NCBI GenBank assembly: GCA_002914845.1
Contig: JXTC01000094.1
Span: forward strand, 712,453-776,452
Length of the DNA: 64,000 nt
Direction: 5' to 3'
Source: Trema orientale
Lineage: Eukaryota; Streptophyta; Magnoliopsida; Rosales; Cannabaceae
Under the pieces are notes generated by a model. It worked only from the letters and a program-made list of their open reading frames with translations. It had not been told where the DNA came from and did no database searches. Shown here in pieces: positions 1 through 12,712 of this stretch. The position numbers were made by a program, and so were the translations under genes. Positions within the stretch are counted from its first letter, which is position 1. Each line of letters opens with the position of its first letter.

Positions 1-15
1 GGCCAAAATTAAACT

Positions 16-199
16 TGGGCCTGACCCAGTCCCTACTTGTCCAAATAACAGAGTGAACATGGGCCATATGGCCCAATTAAAGCCCACGAGAATAAGCATT
101 AGGATATCGTCGTCATTTAAGCAAAAGAAAGGACAAATACCATAATTAGGCCTCGCATATAAATCCTGGGGAACTCATCTCTTAAAGAGCCTAGGGTTT
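16..199 (+). promoter_or_regulatory. RPS13 promoter: site II elements, TATA box, telo-box
   Basis: Site II-type elements (TGGGCC or TGGGCT on either strand) occur at 16-21, 60-65, 70-75 and 81-86. A TATAAA lies at 158-163, and a reverse telo-box (TAGGGTTT) at 192-199 falls near the expected transcription start. Site II plus telo-box is the usual combination in plant ribosomal-protein promoters, which fits the gene that follows. Function is inferred from motifs only. Confidence 0.6.
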
Positions 200-271
200 G
201 TGTGAGCTGCTCTCGGAGGAACCAGGAAGCTTTGAAGCAGAGGAAGCTGTATCACCACCGTTACTGCCACC

Positions 272-2165
<1,894 letters not shown>

Positions 2166-2338
2166 GTTAGCTATGGAAGTGGCCACAGTTTTGGAATAGC
2201 TGATGGATTAGAGTGAACGGACAAAGATGAATTTCTTTTTATTTCTAAATGTGGAGCTTTGTAATTCTTGAATGTTGGGATATGCTGTTATGCTCTTCCT
2301 AATTTGGAGGGATGATATGACTTTGTACTTTGACTTGA

Positions 2339-2446
2339 GATGTTTATTTGGTTTTTAGTACTTTGTGTTACTAGTTGTTACAACCTCTGCGTGATGTTTA
2401 TTTGGTTTTTAGTACTTAGTATTATTAGTTGTTACAACCTCTGCGG
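2339..2446. repeat. 54-bp tandem duplication in the RPS13 3' region
   Basis: Two adjacent copies of a roughly 54-bp unit (starting GATGTTTATTTGG) differ at only a few positions. They lie about 175 bp after the RPS13 stop, so may be within the 3' UTR or just beyond it. Confidence 0.85.
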
Positions 2447-2767
2447 TGAAGCAAATGTTCAATGTTTGGACCTTTATCCTGGCTACATAGCCTATACTTG
2501 TTGCTGGGAAGTAAAATTTACATTGGTAGATAGCGGTATAATATAATAGTAGAATGCAGGATCGCAAAGTTATCTTTCCTATTCTAATACCCATTTAGGA
2601 ATAACTTTGGAATGGATGACCGTTTATTTCAACAATTGTCCTTCAGTGCATTATGGCATATTTGAATGGGGTTTGTTTTAACGATTTCGGGTTTTCTATT
2701 CAAATGGCTCGTTTTATCCTTTTATTATGGAATTTTTGTTTTTGATATTTGAATATGCACTCCTTTG

Positions 2768-3320
2768 AAGGGGTGAGCATGGTGTGTTTTTGGCGGTAGT
2801 ATATGAAAATTTTTAATTAAATCGTGCGGTTCGGGCCTTAATTAATTTGGGTTAAATTTAAGAAACAATTTTCAAAAAGTTTAATTAATTTGGGTTAAAT
2901 TTAAGAAACAATTTTCAAAAAGTTATAATTATTAAAATAAAATTATTTAAAAAATAACATCTGAATAGCCTAATTTAAAAGAAGTAGAGTATAAATGTCT
3001 AAAATTCAAAAATTTAAATATCCTTCCAAATAATATTACAACAAACAACAAAGTTATAATTCCTCATTTGTTTGACTATGTCAAAGAATTTCAGAATATA
3101 TTAGAAATTAGTGTATAAGAATATTTTTTAAATTAGATATATATTGTATATGCATGGTACGGTTAATTGCGGAAATAAAACACTTATTTTGTATTCCACA
3201 CCAAACCAAGGCAGTAGAGAAAAATTAGACCTTAAGCCATACCACGAAGTAAAATAACCACGCCGCACAATGCAAATTGGTTCATTTTGGGCAGTTAAGT
3301 AAAAATCTGCTCACTCCCTA
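2768..3320. mobile_element. Old hAT-like non-autonomous element
   Basis: The ends are AAGGGGTGAGCA and, reverse-complemented, TAGGGAGTGAGCA. The flanks are 8-mers CTCCTTTG (2760-2767) and CTCGTTTG (3321-3328), an 8-bp target duplication with one mismatch. An 8-bp duplication and a TAGGGG-type terminus fit the hAT superfamily. No transposase reading frame is inside. The decayed duplication suggests an older insertion than the pair at 6037 and 10187. Confidence 0.6.
2838..2924. repeat. 43-bp perfect tandem duplication
   Basis: Two head-to-tail identical copies of a 43-bp AT-rich unit, second copy from 2881. It lies inside the hAT-like element at 2768-3320, so it arose within the transposon copy. 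Confidence 0.9.
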
Positions 3321-3452
3321 CTCGTTTGTTTTTGAATTATTCCATTCGAACTTCTCCAATAGGTATGTTATATCTCATTTCAATGCTAAATTTTAGCATT
3401 TAGCCATAAAAAAGTCTCTCTAATGATTTTCTATATTCAACATAAATTTTAG

Positions 3453-4000
3453 AGTTAATGGCACAAATGGTCCCTGAACTATCAAACCTATCAAAAATGT
3501 GGCAATTCAGTCCTCAAACTTTTTTTTATAGCAATTAAGCTTTTGAACTTTTCGATTTGAAGTAATTTGTTCCATGAACTGTCTCAATTATAATTTATTA
3601 AATTTCTAACAGAAAACATAAGTGAAGAGCGCGTGATAGCATCTAAAAGTATATTTGAAAGATGATTTAAGAATTTTAAGCATAAAATGAATAATCACAC
3701 AAAAGTTTTTTCCAAATTTGAAGTTCCAAGAACCCTAAAAAGTGCAAATAATACACATTTATTTCTCTCTAAATCCTTTTGTTTAGCTTATTTTCTCCTT
3801 ATATATACTTTCAGATGCTACCACATGTTATTCACATGTGTTTTAAGTTAGAAATTTAATAAAAAGTTGCAATTTAAACATTCCAATGACCAAATTGTTT
3901 CAAACCAGAAAGTTCATAAGCTTAATTGTCACAATTATAATTTTGATGACAATTTTTCCTTAAATAGGATAGTTTAGGTACCATTTGCGTCATAAACCCT
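3453..4000. mobile_element. Mutator-like MITE with 9-bp target duplication
   Basis: A 548-bp element flanked by perfect 9-bp direct repeats AAATTTTAG (3444-3452 and 4001-4009). Its termini are imperfect inverted repeats sharing GGCACAAATGGTCCCTGAACT and, at the other end, the complement of a GACGCAAATGGTACCTAAACT-like stretch. Internal segments around 3600-3650 and 3800-3858 also pair as an inverted repeat, giving a fold-back. No protein is encoded. A 9-bp duplication with long terminal repeats points to Mutator-like elements; the superfamily is inferred from that alone. Confidence 0.7.
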
Positions 4001-4009
4001 AAATTTTAG

Positions 4010-6028
4010 TATCTTATATTTTGTGGGTTAAATATAACACAAAGAATAGCACATGCTAATTTACAATATTGCCATTATAATATGTATTTGATTTTATAAT
4101 TTTGTCATTAGTATGTATTGGAATTTACAATATTGTTATTATAGCATGTGTTAAATTTTATAATATTGTCATTATTGTAATATAAAATATGTGTATTTTA
4201 CAATCTGGCCAACTTAATTTTATTATGTGTGAAAATATACATATACTGGTAATTTATTAAATTGAAAGTGTGTATAAATGTTGCAATGTGGCGAAATTTA
4301 ATACTATACACTTTTTTAATCTTTTTTCATTGAATTTTATTCACAATATTACCCTCACACAATTAATAAATTAGAGTTTCTACCACTTCTTTTTCACTCG
4401 TATTATCACACAAAAAAAAAAAAAAAGAAAAAAGAAAAGAATCACACTCAAGAAGCTACTTTTTTTTTGGCATATGTGTAATTGTAATGGCTATAATATA
4501 AGTGATTGTATTGACTATTTTGGCCATTTAAATGGAATATGAGTGATTGTATAGGTAAGCAAAGTGGAACTTTTATCATTGATAACTGGATGATATAATA
4601 ATGGGAATTAATAGTGAAAAAAAGAATATATGTAGATAAAAGTAGTGTCTAAATGCATTTTTTTTAGCATACATATATTGGAGCAAAATTTAAAAAGTGT
4701 ATTCTAAATTTAGCAAGTCATTTCAAATATAACATTGGCACACACCTTTTTAGCATAATGTATTGGAGATGGTCTAATGATTAAAATAGGGGAGGTTATC
4801 CATTTTGACCCTCTTTTAATACATATGATGAAAAGAGGGACAACCTATAAACTATTTACAAAAGTATAACTTTTATTGTCATGTCATTTAATGAATATTT
4901 CAGAATTCCAAAATTACCCCAGACTTGATCTTAGTCGAAAATTTTCGACCAGGTCGAAAGTAACGGAGGCGGCACCGAGAAGGTGGCTGCCCATATTCGA
5001 CTATGGTCGAATGCCAATCGAAGACTTTTGACTGATGGCTTCGACCCCAGTCTAAAATTTTCGACCGAGGTCGAAATTTTCCAGCCACTGTTTGAAAAAT
5101 AACCGGAACAACTGGGAGAGACGGCCGAACAAATTCGACTACAGTCGAAATTTTTTGACCTTATCGAGCAGAGGTGCCGCCGCTGGAGTCGAAATCGGGA
5201 CCGACAGTAGTGGCTAAAATAGTTTGAAGTTTGTTGGAGAAATATAGTATCTAAGTAATTTTACATATGTGATATGACAATAAAGATTAGTTTTGAAAAC
5301 ATTAATAAGTGACTCTTATTTTTCATCACAAGGGTCTAGGAGACCTTCTAGGCATAAATTCCCAAAAGAAAAGGTGCTAATTTTTCTACATAGGCTTTTA
5401 AAATCGGTAATTTTTGAATAAATTATACATTTTTCAAAAAAAAAAGACCATCCACGATTTTCTTTCCTTCTTTTTTTTTTAAAAAAAAATTACTGCATAA
5501 ATCAAATTGCTTTCTCAAATTATTACTGATTATATTCTGTTACCTATTCAAATATCTCTAATTTAAATTATAACATATTTTGTTATATATCTTCAAATAT
5601 GTCTGTTCACATAGACGAATAAACAAGTTTCGATCCAATAAAAAGTACATGTCAGTGTTTGGTTTACATTTTTAGCAAAAGAATCACAGTTTCATTTTAA
5701 TCATAAATTGATTAAATGACGGAATTATATTCCACTCCATCACCTATGAAATAACCATTTCATCGTAACTCAAAATTTAAAATACCCAACTTTTCTTTTT
5801 TTGTCTTATCAAAATATCTAAAAGTAAGGGTATTTTTGTCAACTTGAAAAAAATTCTTTTATTATTTCTAAGTTTCAACCAAATAATGAGATATCGCTTA
5901 TTATTTATTTTCCAATTCTATTGTAAGAACGTGTAGCAAAAGAGAAAAAGTAAGACTAACAAGTGTAAAATCAATGGTTTAGGAGAATGGGGTGCTTAGA
6001 TAGCATATATTTTTAAGTTTTCCCTATA
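4010..6028. other. Gene-free AT-rich region around a dyad cluster
   Basis: No coding region is supported. The stretch is low-complexity AT-rich DNA except for a GC-richer island at about 4920-5215. Part of its left side (about 4830-4920, ending CAGAATTCCAAAATTA) recurs near 9850-9925, so the island probably sits in a repeated element. Confidence 0.5.
4944..5149. repeat. Cluster of TTCGAC(N3-4)GTCGAA dyads
   Basis: Within about 205 bp there are four perfect dyads of the form TTCGAC-spacer-GTCGAA, at 4944-4958, 4996-5011, 5060-5075 and 5134-5149, plus a one-mismatch copy at 5040-5055. Spacers are 3 or 4 bp and differ (CAG, TATG, CGAG, TACA). Further single half-sites lie nearby. The island is richer in G+C and CpG than the surrounding DNA. 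What it does is unknown. Confidence 0.8.
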
Positions 6029-6036
6029 CATCAAAT

Positions 6037-6673
6037 TAGGGGTGGCAATTCAGGTTACGATACGACGACACGACACGAACACGACACGATTTTTTGCGGG
6101 TTAGGGTTGAAGAAAAAGGGTGCGGGTCGAATTCGGGTCGACCAGCCTGACACGAATTAAAAAAAAAAGGGTCGGGTTCGGGTCAACCCGCTTGACACGA
6201 ACTTGACCCGTTTGACCCGCCAACAAATATATATATATAATTAAATTATAAAAATATTTTTTATTTAATTTGTTTATGACTATTATTATAGATATATTTA
6301 ATTTGTACAATATAAGTTTTGGGATTATAAGTTATTAATTATATTTATAAATTACCCTTAATTTATTTATTTTAAAATGAGACAATAATAGCCTTAGAAA
6401 AAAAAATATAAGTAAAAAAATACGGGTCATATCGGGTTGGCGGGTCAAAAATGGGTTGACGGGTCAAAATCGGGTTGTGGGTTGGATGTTATTCACCAAA
6501 GCGGGTTGTGCGGGTCGGGTTCGGGTCAACCCGTTTTAGGTGCGGGTCGGGTTAGTGTTGATGGTTTTCTGACACGACGGGTCACGGGTCGGGTTCGGGT
6601 TGACATAATTTATGTATATATTAGACTTCAACCCGACACGAATCCGACCCGTCGACACGAATTGACACCTCTA
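6037..6673 (+). mobile_element. hAT-type non-autonomous element, copy A
   Basis: A 637-bp element with perfect 8-bp target duplications CATCAAAT (6029-6036 and 6674-6681). The termini are TAGGGGTGGCAATTC and, reverse-complemented, TAGAGGTGTCAATTC. Both subterminal regions are dense in GGGTCGGGTTCGGG-type repeats on opposite strands, flanking an AT-rich core. Eight-bp duplications and the TAGGGGTGGCAA terminus are hAT hallmarks. No transposase is present; short ORFs here are by-products of the GGGT repeats. Confidence 0.9.
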
Positions 6674-6681
6674 CATCAAAT

Positions 6682-8440
6682 AGGACTATTACAAATTGGC
6701 TGTTACGAAATTTTTTGCCCCACGTTGTAAGATAAACTCATTTTACACTCTTACAGATGTTATAGTGAACGATAAATTTGTTTAATATTTCCAGTACTTA
6801 TGCATATAAAGTTTTTGGAGATGAGAAATACATTACAAAAACAATGTGGGACTTTACAAGTTGTGAGTGAACTTGCAGTAAGCAAAAACTTTAAAGAAAA
6901 ATAAAAGATATTTTTAATCAAGTCATATACTTTATTATAGTAAGAATGCATGTGTGGTGTAGACACACCCTTTAGGCTCTTTAATATTACTAGCGAAAGA
7001 ATGTATCTCGCTAGTGCCAGTTTAGATAATGCTTTGTAGGTATATTTAGAAGCTTGTACTTTTTCTTAAAAAAACGTTATATAAGTTTGCATTTTATGCA
7101 TGGGAAAAAATTTTGCTTTAGTTAAACCTATTAGAGTGAAATATTATTGTCCACCTCCTAATAGCTTAAAATTTTGGGATGAATTAGTTATCTAACATTA
7201 GTATTAAAGCATGAGTTACTGAGTTTAAATCCTTAAATTTACAACTAGGACCATTGTTTAGAGTGTATATCCTTTTTTTATACTTCGTTTTAATAAATAT
7301 TTGTTCTATTTTTATAACTAAATAACTGAGTATATGTATTATTACACTTGATATATCTGCTTAACTACCAGTTTTAACTATGTACTTAGTATATTAGTTT
7401 TTATAGTAGGTATGTTATATATATATATATATATATATGAGAAATTAGACAATACATGCTCCAAAAATATGCTAATTTAACTCCTATGCTCAATTTATAA
7501 ATCTTTGAAAGATATACTTTTTGACTAAAATGCCCCTAATAAAACAAAAGCATAGTCCTCTAAAAAAAAGTTTTCAACACTTCAAAAATATTTTGAAAAC
7601 AAAGTTTAAAAGTAATAGATATAGTTTGAAATAGCTTATTACTAAATTTCAAAATATAATGAGATAATTTATGTGTTAAAAAGAAAATTAATTTTGGATA
7701 ATTTTTGTGAGTTCTGACGAAAAAATCTCGACAAGTGTTGAAATTTCCGATGATTTTCAATAAAAGTGACACTTTTAGATGAAATTGGTACTTTTGATAA
7801 TATTTCAATGGAACTAGTACTTTTGATAATTTTTGATGCAATTTTGATAGTGATACTTTTGATAAAAATCTATAATATATTTGCAGTAAAATTTTGATAA
7901 AAGTGGTATTTTCACTATAATTTTGTGAAAATGGTTATTTTGATAAATTTTGATTGTTTTCGATGAAATGACATTTTCGATATAATTTTGACAATATTCA
8001 ATAGTTTCACAAATTATGTTTACAAATCGCAAAAATTAACTCAAATTTTATTTTTCAACTCCAGAATATCTTAAAACTTAGATACATTTTTGTTTTATGT
8101 TTTTTGTTTTTTTAAATAAAAAGAGTGGTTGGATTTCTCAAAATTTTGCTTGAGAAGATCTTCATCTTCTAGCTTTTTTAAAAAAAAAAATAAAAACACA
8201 AAATAATAGTATATCCAAGCAAGCCCTTAATAATAAACTATTTTAAAGTATACCCATTGAATTTAAACAAAGAAATTCGGATGATAACTTAGGTTTGAAA
8301 AATAAAATATGCTCAAAACTTTTTAAGGATATTTTCATCTAAAAAATACACATAAGCATATATTTCAAATGTTTATTTACTTGAGCATATAACTCAAATA
8401 TGGAGTCTTTTGGAGCGTATTTAATAAAATTTATCATATT
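6682..8440. other. Gene-free AT-rich region
   Basis: No gene is supported. About 7415-7438 is an (AT)n run. About 7740-7990 is a degenerate repeat of TTTTGATAA-like words, which creates several long minus-strand open frames of Lys/Asn/Ile/Tyr-rich composition that I regard as non-coding. Confidence 0.5.
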
Positions 8441-8566
8441 CACCGTTGGATGGGAATCTGTATATAAATAGATTCTCCACAGATTCCCGTTATTCCCCAC
8501 AGATTCCCATCCAACGATAATTAAGGCATGACCCTACGTAGGGACGCCCCTACCGTAGCCATCCCC
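8441..8566. mobile_element. Hairpin MITE, left end missing (family M1)
   Basis: The core (CCGTTGGATGGGAATCTG, then its complement near 8505) and right terminus (CCCTACCGTAGCCATCCCC) match the complete copy at 55640-55811. The left terminus is absent, so this copy was truncated or joined to other DNA. No coding capacity. Confidence 0.8.
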
Positions 8567-8649
8567 TTGTTATATATTATGATACACAGCCATTTTGTTA
8601 CATATTTTACACTTGTTATATATAACTAGTGTATCATAATATATAACAA
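8567..8649. repeat. Perfect 21-bp inverted repeat with 41-bp loop
   Basis: Positions 8567-8587 and 8629-8649 are exact reverse complements, both AT-rich, and begin at the very base after the truncated M1 MITE ends. It could be the terminal repeats of a tiny fold-back element or a replication-derived palindrome. Confidence 0.85.
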
Positions 8650-9623
8650 TTTTTTCAACGTTATCGCCTTTCTAATAGGTCTTTCCATAAGCAAGCGTCC
8701 GCCCTTAATTAAGGACATTTGTTGTTCAACATTAGTAAAATGCGACTCACCAGCTTAAATTGATAAAGTTCTCCATAGCAAAAAAATGGGACTTCAATCA
8801 CAAACATAGAAAAAAAATACATGAACAATGTGGAAGTATAAAATAATGAAGAAGATGAGAGAAGAGAAGACAAGTCAATACAACCATGAGTATGTGGGAC
8901 TGAGGAAAACACCAAAATCTAAAAAACTTCGAGAAAAGTCATTAGAAAGGAAAAGTAAAAGGTATTGTAATTGCAACAGAGGGCACAAATTTTTTTTTTC
9001 CCAAATTTTTTATTTCAATGAAATATAGAAGTTTTCAACCATAATAGTTCCTAAAGCAAATACTTGCTAAGTAGCGCCTGAATTGAATATTCAATTTATA
9101 TCAAAATTAATTAAGAACTTTATATCAAAATTTTCCTACAGAAAATATCAAAATTAAATCTGTTAGAGATTGTGAGAATAAGGAAAGACTTACAAAATGA
9201 ATGTTCACCATTAAAAACTGTTTAAAACTTAATAATAATTTAAAAAAAATGTAGCTAAACGTAAAAACACAAGTCGAAAAAGAAACACTCAGCCAAATGT
9301 CCTCCAAAAAGTTTTTTTGCGATACATTTTGCTTAACCCTCTTAGCCTCTTAGCCATGTTCGTTATGATGAATTAAAACTGGATTGTATTAATTTAATAG
9401 AATACTATATTTTGGTCATAATTTTGTACTGTATAACTTAATACGGCATTTTGAAATAACATGAAAAATAATTAGCTTATATGTTGAAAAATGAATGCAA
9501 TGTATTAAATAATATTATGTTATTTTTTTTCCATATTCTAATTTCTCTCCGCCTTTTCATTCTATCTGATTTCATTTTACCTTTCCCCAGTCTCTCTCAT
9601 TTATATTTTCAGTAAAAAAATAT

Positions 9624-9720
9624 CTCACACACACACTATCAAGGCTTGAACTTCTGACCCCCCAAACTCACACACACATCCCTAAAGCCTTGGACCAACT
9701 GAGCTAGCCCCAGTTGGCTT
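9624..9720 (-). mobile_element. tRNA-derived SINE
   Basis: Read on the minus strand from about 9720, there is a tRNA-like head: an A-box-like GGGGCTAGCTCAGTTGGTC, then a B-box-like AGTTCAAGCCT about 40 bases later, followed by a TG-rich and T-rich tail. This is the standard promoter arrangement of plant SINEs. The tail end is uncertain. It is not a tRNA gene: no acceptor stem closes. Confidence 0.65.
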
Positions 9721-10186
9721 TTCAGTCTCTCTCTTAATTATATTTTTATTTCTCTTATTATTTCCTCTATTTATTATGCTTCAAATTTAACTATACTCAT
9801 TGTGTTACACACTTAATTCTAGAGGTATTATCAATTTTGACTCTGTGACGAAAAAAAGAACAAACTATAAAATATTTACAAAATTATAATTTTTTATTTA
9901 GCGAAAATTTCAGAATTCCAAAATTATCTCAAACTCAACCCCGTAAGGTAGTGCAAAAAAAAAAAAAAAAAACAAAAATTTTAAAAACCAATCAAATTGA
10001 CTGTACAAAAGCCGAAAAAATTGACACCAAAAAAATTAAAAACCAAAAAAAAAAAAATAAATAAAAACCCTTTAATTAATTAGTGGGTTTTTATTTTGAA
10101 TCCAAACGGACTGGTACAAAACTGACGAAACCGAATTTACCAAAATTATTTATTTCTAAAAATATTTTAATATATGGATGTGTAAG

Positions 10187-10811
10187 TAGAGGTGTCAATT
10201 CGTGTCGACGGGTCGGGTTCGTGTCGGGTTGAAGTCTAATATATACATAAATTATGTCAACCCGAACCCGACCCGTGACTCGTCATATCAGAAAACCAGC
10301 AACACTAACTCGACCCGCACCTAAAACGGGTTGACCCGAACCCGACCCGCACAACCCCGCTTTGGTGAATAACATCCAACCCACAACCCGATTTTGACCC
10401 ATCAACCCGTTTTTGACCCGCCAACCCGCTATGACCCGTATTTTTTTACTTATATTTTCTTTTTTTAAGACTGTTATTGTCTCATTTTAAAATAAATAAA
10501 TTAGGGGTAATTTATAAATATAATTAATAACTTATAATCTCAAATACATACATTGTACAAATTAAATATATCTATAATAATAGTCATAAACAAATTAAAT
10601 AAAAAATATTTTATAATTTAATTATATATATATATATTTGTTGGCGGGTCAAACGGGTTAAGTTCGTGCCAAGCGGGTTGACCCGAACCCGACACGTCTT
10701 TTATTCGTGTCAGGCTGGTCGACCCGAACCCGACCCGCACCCTTTTTCTTCAATCCTAACCCGCAAAAGTCGTGTCGTGTCATCGTGTCGTAACCCGAAT
10801 TGCCACCCCTA
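10187..10811 (-). mobile_element. hAT-type non-autonomous element, copy B (inverted)
   Basis: This 625-bp copy is the reverse complement of copy A at 6037-6673, with high similarity along its whole length. It is flanked by its own perfect 8-bp duplications TGTGTAAG (10179-10186 and 10812-10819). Ends are TAGAGGTGTCAATTC and the complement of TAGGGGTGGCAATTC. Separate duplications show that the two copies inserted independently. Confidence 0.9.
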
Positions 10812-10819
10812 TGTGTAAG

Positions 10820-11929
10820 TATATGTTTAAGTATTAGATTATTAGTTAAACAAAATTTAATTCCTAAAACTAAAACAGTAATAATTTGGGCTTTTCTTTA
10901 CAATTGCCTCTAGTTTCATTATGGGCCTTACATTTTGAATTGAGATTTGAACACTTATATCTAAGTTTTCAAAAATAATGCCAAAACTACGGCCTTTTCA
11001 AAATTATTATTTTAATATACGGACATTTAATAATATTTTTCTAAATATTTTGTACTATAAATCGAGAAACTAATTTGGTTTCTAATTTTTAAATTTATTT
11101 TTGATTTATAGCAAACCAAATTAATCAATTAATATTTTTCTCTAATTTTCAATAACCTTTATTTTCTGGTTTCCGTAATCAAATTGGTTTCTTTAGGATC
11201 CAAGTATTAGTTACAAGAAACTAAATTAGTTTCGAATAACTAAAATATTTAGAAAAATGCCACTGAATATCGTGCAGAAAAAAAATTATTTTGAGAATGT
11301 CGTATTGTTTGTATTAATTTTTAAAAAGTCGCAGGAATGTCATTTCTCCTTTTAAATTTAGGATTATGACATGTAGTACGACTTTTAGAAAAATAATTCT
11401 AAAAATACGACTTGGCTTAGTGCATTTGTTTTTGTACGACTTTTTGGACAAAATGTCCTCTTTTTAAGTTATGTAGTATAGTGTACAAGTACACATGCGG
11501 TGGTATTATTGTAATAAAACCATATTTAAAAAAAAAAACTGTTTATATCAAAAGCTAATACCTTAATAGTTCAAAACTCCTGTTGGCAATGTTGGTTGCT
11601 TAGTTTACTTTCCACCTCTCCATCCAGGAATCAAATCACAGTCCATGCACTTTGTTATTTTCTTTTTTCTCAAAAATCATTTTTTCCTTAAAAAAATTCT
11701 CTTTTTGATTTTTTTTAGTCCTACTTTTTTTAATCCTATTAGATTAGTTTTTTTCTCTAATTCTTTTTTTCCTTAAAAAAATTATCTCTCTTTTATTACT
11801 CTATATACTTCATTAGTTTTTTTCCTTAATTATTTTTTTCCTTAAAAAAAATGGTCTCTTCTTTATTAGTCTATACACTTCATTGTTATTTTTTTCTTTT
11901 CTTTTTTTTTTCCTTAAATAAAATTCTCT
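10820..11929. other. Gene-free AT-rich region
   Basis: No gene or complete element is supported. Pyrimidine-rich TTTTTTCCTTAAAAAAA-type words recur at about 11680-11930 just before the minisatellite. Confidence 0.5.
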
Positions 11930-11935
11930 TACAGT

Positions 11936-12712
11936 TTGAGAAACCATAAACTATACCGAATTGGTTTCCAACTGCAATTAGAAACCAATTTGGTTACCAG
12001 AGAAATCAAATTATTTTGCTACATGAAAATTAGTTTGGTTTTCAATAAATCTTTGCAGTTTTTTGTGATTTGCTTAGCTATAGGACATTCTGCTAAAAGG
12101 AAATCAAACTGGTTTCTAGGAAACCGTTATGGTTTCTTATGATTTACTTAACTACATGATGTTCTGCTACATGAAAACCAATTACTTTTGTGATTTCTTG
12201 TGATTTCTTGTGATTTACTTAGTTACATGGCATTCTACTAAAAAGAAACTAAACTGGTTTTCTGAAAATCTTTGTGGTTTCCTGTAATTTACTTTTATAC
12301 AGAGAGTTTTGCTAAAATGAAACTAAACTGGTTTCCTAGAAACCTTTATGGTTTCCTGTAATTTACTTACGTACATGACATTCTGTTAAAAAGAAACCAA
12401 ACTGGTTTCCAAGAAACCTTTGTAGTTTTCTGTGATTTATTTAGCTACAGGATATTCTGCAAAAAAGAAACCATAATAGTTTCCTGGAAATGTTCGTAGT
12501 TTCATGTGATTTACTTACGTACAAGACATTCGGCTAAAGGAAACTAAACTGGTTTCCAGGAAACCTTTGCGTTTTCCTATGATTTACTTACGTACAAGAC
12601 TTTCGGCTAAAGGAAACCCTCCAGGAAACCACAAATGATTTATTTACTTATAAACATTCTGCTAATAGGAAACCAAATTGGTTTCCAGGAAACCTTTGTG
12701 GTTTCCTGTAAA
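11936..12712. repeat. 74-bp minisatellite with GGTTTCCAGGAAACC palindrome
   Basis: About ten diverged tandem units. The landmark GGTTTCC-n-GGAAACC recurs near 12111, 12255, 12330, 12404, 12478, 12551 and 12680, a spacing of 73-75 bp with one shortened unit near 12616. The palindrome is perfect at 12551-12565 and 12680-12694. Between palindromes a conserved GTGATTTACTTACGTACA and CATTCTGCTAAA recur. An open frame at 11936-12142 is only a by-product of the repeat. Confidence 0.85.

Noticed and set aside
6101-6730. Open frames of 69 and 97 residues on both strands
   Set aside because: They run through the GGGTCGGGTT arrays of a transposon with TIRs and duplications; composition is dictated by the repeat.
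7560-8032. Minus-strand frames of 93 and 72 residues
   Set aside because: Lys/Asn/Ile/Tyr-rich translation of a degenerate TTTTGATAA repeat; no start context or motif.
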